Origin: Bacillus sp. SM2101
Lineage (GTDB): Bacteria > Bacillota > Bacilli > Bacillales > SM2101
NCBI RefSeq assembly: GCF_018588585.1
Contig: NZ_JAEUFG010000028.1
Coordinates: forward strand, 1-48,106
DNA length: 48,106 nucleotides
Direction of reading: 5' to 3'
The notes under the pieces are model-generated. The model ran no database searches and was not told the DNA's origin. It was given only the letters and a program-made list of their open reading frames with translations. Shown here piece by piece: positions 46,064-48,106 of the stretch (the first letter of the stretch is position 1; each line of letters begins with the position of its first letter). The translations under genes were made by a program, and so were the position numbers.

Positions 46064-46567
46064 CTAAATAGAAACATGACTTTCTGATTCAGGAATTGGT
46101 GTATCATTTTGTCGGATGCCAAGGATGACAAATTCAACAGACTCACCAGGTTGTAACATTACCTGTGTAGAAAAGGACAATTGTTATCATCATCATCATT
46201 GAGATTGATGAAAATGTCTCCACGTGCTGGATTTCTTTCAATTGCAGCACTACCAAATACTCTTGACATTATAGTTTATGATGTCAAGAGTATTTGGTAG
46301 TGCTGCAACTCTATGGGGGTCATTATTTGATAAGAAAGTGTAATTCCCGCCATCTAGTTTGAATTACAGATAAATTGAAAAACTGAAATCGTGGAGCACC
46401 TATAACACTTGTTATTATAACGTCATAAGTTGTAGAAAATTCTTCCACATTAAAGCTAGTACACTGCTTAACAGTGTTAACTAATCCTTGTTTCCCTGGT
46501 GGCCCTTATGGCCCTTAAAGTGGTGGTGGAACTACTCTATATTTACAATCTTTTACTTTTCTATCAT
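46064..46567 (-). pseudogene. Decayed collagen-like gene
   Basis: The head matches its paralogues (KDCKYRVVPPPL, then GP and GPPGKQG), but the start region is out of frame and two stops sit in the GXY tract (PPPL-stop-GP-stop-GPPGKQG), most of which is missing. The C-terminal domain continues in several frames: LDGGNYTFLSNNDPH, RVFGSAAIERNPARGD, IFINLNDDDDNN, then VMLQPGESVEFVILGIRQND and PIPESESHVSI before the stop at 46066-46064. An inserted palindrome (46242-46308) and at least one further frameshift break it. Its upstream block is preserved. Confidence 0.85.
46242..46308. repeat. Perfect 28-bp inverted repeat inside the collagen-like pseudogene
   Basis: The arms 46242-46269 and 46281-46308 are exact reverse complements around an 11-nt loop. 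One arm encodes the RVFGSAA stretch of the old protein; the other is an inverted copy inserted just in front of it in the reading direction. There is no T-run, so it does not look like a terminator. Confidence 0.95.
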
Positions 46568-46590
46568 TATTTTCACTATATTGTATAGTT

Positions 46591-46656
46591 ATTTGCTATA
46601 ACAGGTTGGACTAATCATCTATAATGTGTCAATAATGTACGATTGTCTATGTTATC
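46591..46656 (-). promoter_or_regulatory. Conserved upstream block of collagen-like gene, copy 2
   Basis: Read on the minus strand, the block shows TAACATAGAC, TACATTATTGACACAT and AGTCCAACCT in the same order and spacing as the blocks at 901-966 and 47403-47468, though the gene behind it is dead. Confidence 0.6.
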
Positions 46657-46734
46657 CACTAGTTCCTCTTGCTTCTATTTTGCAAACTAGATTTAAACAT
46701 CATATTCACAGTTCTTCAATAAAATCATACATGC

Positions 46735-46760
46735 AAAAGACACTCTGGCAATTGGAGAGT
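46735..46760 (-). terminator. Probable terminator of the collagen-like gene at 46774
   Basis: The ACTCT/AGAGT stem (46742-46760) is followed on the minus strand by GTCTTTTG. It is short and the T-run is weak. Confidence 0.45.
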
Positions 46761-46773
46761 ACCCGTGTGTTAC

Positions 46774-47358
46774 TTATGTGTACCTGATTATCGTTAAATA
46801 TGGTCTAAAATAAGTTGGTGTTAAATTAGGAACTTCATTGATAAGGTCGGATACCTGTATAGTAATAGGTTCTCCCATCATCCCGTTATAAAGAAAAGTT
46901 TTAGATATTGGTATACCTAGATCAGAGGCGTTGTCAGGTGTATTGTCTATAATTGTACTAGATTCATCAAACAAGCTTGTTCCATTATAGATTTTAAATC
47001 CAAGTAGTTGCCCATCTCTCCCAATATCAGGATTACCGCCTTCTACTAGACAAATCATGCCGTATGTGATTTGATAAAAGCCATTCGCAGGAAGAATGAT
47101 TGCGTTTGGATTATTAGCATCATTATTTATAAAGCCACCCGTACATGGTTGACTTGAATCAGTAAGCAGCACTGTTTGTGTTATATTATTTACTGCAATA
47201 GGCGTAGCGGATGTGTTAAAAAGACCGCAAATACCTAGTGCACTACCAGGTGTTCCTGGATTACCCATTGGTCCTTGTGCACCCTGCTTCCCAGGTGGTC
47301 CTTGTGCACCTTGAGCTGGTGGTGGAACTACTCTACATGTACAATTTTTATCATTCAT
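46774..47358 (-). CDS. Collagen-like (GXY-repeat) exosporium-type surface protein
   Basis: The 194-residue protein has the head MNDKNCTCRVVPPPAQ, a short Gly-X-Y tract (about 17-40: GAQGPPGKQGAQGPMGNPG) and a distinct beta-rich C-terminal domain of about 150 residues (NNITQTVLLTDSSQPC, ILPANGFYQITYGMICLVEGG, FKIYNGTSLFDESS, FRPYLTIIRYT). The C-terminal domain differs from the one at 280-855, while head, ribosome binding site (AGAAGGTG-like) and upstream block are shared. There is no signal peptide. Its role as a spore-surface protein is inferred. Confidence 0.83.
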   Translation of the reverse strand: MNDKNCTCRVVPPPAQGAQGPPGKQGAQGPMGNPGTPGSALGICGLFNTSATPIAVNNITQTVLLTDSSQPCTGGFINNDANNPNAIILPANGFYQITYGMICLVEGGNPDIGRDGQLLGFKIYNGTSLFDESSTIIDNTPDNASDLGIPISKTFLYNGMMGEPITIQVSDLINEVPNLTPTYFRPYLTIIRYT

Positions 47359-47402
47359 AAGAAATTTTCACCTTCTCTAATTGTATTTATTTTACATGTA
47401 TG

Positions 47403-47468
47403 GATATTTGCTGTAGAAGGCTGGACTATCATAATAACGTGACAAAAATGTACTTAAGTCTATGTTAA
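47403..47468 (-). promoter_or_regulatory. Conserved upstream block of collagen-like gene, copy 3
   Basis: On the minus strand, TAACATAGAC, TACATTTTTGTCACGT and AGTCCAGCCTTCTA repeat the elements of the other two blocks at the same spacing. Confidence 0.6.
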
Positions 47469-47566
47469 TACTCCATATTTTCCAATAACCACTATAAAAT
47501 ATACTAGCCTTGAATAATGTTAATAACATCAATCACTTTGCTATATTTATTTTGGGAGGGATATTC

Positions 47567-47839
47567 ATGCGTCTTATTTATAGTATTTTAAGGGAAATAC
47601 ATCAATCAAATTTACCTAAGGCACAAGATTACAATATGAAGTATTATGAATTTAGAAAAGTAATCCACTACATTAAAGAGCATAATTACATAAAGGGCGA
47701 AATTATTACTTTTACCGATATATTTTTAGGTGGAGCAAAACTTACTGAGGAAGGATTAGATTTTTTAGCTAATAATAAACGTTATGAAGATGAATACCCT
47801 TCAAAAAAGGATATCCCTTTTTGGGTTAGGAAAGAATAG
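47567..47839 (+). CDS. YjcQ-like winged-helix protein
   Basis: The 90-residue protein starts MRLIYSILREIHQSNLPKAQ and continues with EFRKVIHYIKEHNYIKGE and GGAKLTEEGLDFLANNKRYE, the pattern of the YjcQ family (winged helix, often in prophage or mobile regions). I chose ATG 47567 behind GGGAGGGA; the upstream frame start at 47510 has no site. DNA binding is inferred from the fold. Confidence 0.75.
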   Translation: MRLIYSILREIHQSNLPKAQDYNMKYYEFRKVIHYIKEHNYIKGEIITFTDIFLGGAKLTEEGLDFLANNKRYEDEYPSKKDIPFWVRKE

Positions 47840-47863
47840 AGAAAGTATAGGAAGATTCCTAGG

Positions 47864-48029
47864 TTGTACATTTTCCAACAAATATGATATTCTAATCATA
47901 GACTAGCAGTAACTGCATACAATAAGAAAGACCGCAAGTGCTCGCAACACTCACGGTCCTACAATAGAAGGTTCTTCAGAGGATCGGCTGATATATCTAA
48001 AAAGATAGACCGCAACCCTATTCCGTTAA
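47864..48029 (+). ncRNA. Second copy of the type I antitoxin RNA, cut by an IS element
   Basis: About 75 bp from TTGTAC (47864) through GACCGCAAGTG nearly match copy 1, including promoter and first hairpin. The direct repeat reads GATCGGCT instead of GTCGGCTT, so the two loci may not cross-talk. The final hairpin starts (AGATAGACCGCAACCC, 48003-48018) but its partner strand is missing, because the IS3 end begins at about 48030. The toxin gene would lie beyond the IS. Confidence 0.72.
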
Positions 48030-48106
48030 TGAACTGAACCCATAAAGTTAGACATATATATTTAGGCAGCTTCTAAGGCATGCATTCGGTATTGAACCGG
48101 ACTCAT
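48030..48106 (-). mobile_element. IS3-family insertion sequence, one end
   Basis: The element end starts TGAACTGAACCCATAAAG, with the TG terminus usual for IS3-family inverted repeats. The transposase end lies just inside it. The rest of the element is beyond the window. Confidence 0.82.
48062..48106 (-). CDS. C-terminal end of IS3-family transposase OrfB (partial)
   Basis: The last 14 residues, MSPVQYRMHALEAA, are the characteristic C terminus of IS3/IS150-type OrfB transposases (KGMSPVQYRxHAxxAA). The gene is cut by the window end. Confidence 0.82.
   Translation of the reverse strand: MSPVQYRMHALEAA

Overview
The window is an AT-rich chromosomal segment from a spore-forming Bacillaceae member (Bacillus sensu lato). 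This rests on the gene families: exosporium-type collagen-like proteins, InhA-type and collagenase metalloproteases, KtrB/D-like, MneP-like and YkcB/YkcC-like genes, an FbpB-like small protein, TTG starts and strong GGAGG ribosome binding sites. No rRNA, tRNA or CRISPR array was seen. Most genes lie on the minus strand.

Layout. 1-2800: 5' end of a group II intron sitting exactly behind a terminator, a collagen-like protein, a DUF4275-like protein and an AlkD-like DNA glycosylase. 3300-5443: an ECF41-type sigma factor behind an NADH dehydrogenase-like flavoprotein, with a matching ECF41 promoter. 5500-12924: a seven-gene unit transcribed right to left (ArnT/YkcB-like transferase, GT2 glycosyltransferase, GtrA flippase, GalU, GalE, OmpR-type regulator, sensor kinase), with a tandem 11-bp repeat operator in front. 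13400-18740: PadR and MerR regulators, a kinase with a HisK_N sensor, two paralogous small helical proteins and a dead thioredoxin gene. 19088-31305: housekeeping and transport genes (K+ channel subunit, amidohydrolase, Ca2+/cation antiporter, ExoA, DEAD-box helicase, polysaccharide deacetylase-like protein, Mn2+ exporter, MFS pump, GNAT). 31666-38237: two large secreted zinc proteases (M9 collagenase, M6 immune inhibitor A). 39240-42084: a fatty-acyl operon (acyl-CoA dehydrogenase, FabG-like reductase, two MaoC hydratase halves). 42549-43499: a compact unit in which a sigma-A promoter and a yybP-ykoY Mn2+ riboswitch lead into an FbpB-like 41-codon gene and a CxC/CxxC protein instead of the usual Mn2+ efflux gene. 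43694-48106: an accessory, decaying region with a VOC protein, a par-like type I toxin-antitoxin locus, a second copy cut by an IS3-family element, two pseudogenes, another collagen-like gene and a YjcQ-like protein.

The most unusual points are the Mn2+ riboswitch with a non-canonical target, the par-like RNA-regulated toxin with both direct repeats visible, the IS3 insertion inside the terminator of its second copy, the group IIC intron directly behind an intrinsic terminator, a block of about 65 bp conserved in front of all three collagen-like genes, and a quasi-palindrome insertion inside one of them. All family assignments come from reading the translated sequence and from memory of the families; no database search was run.
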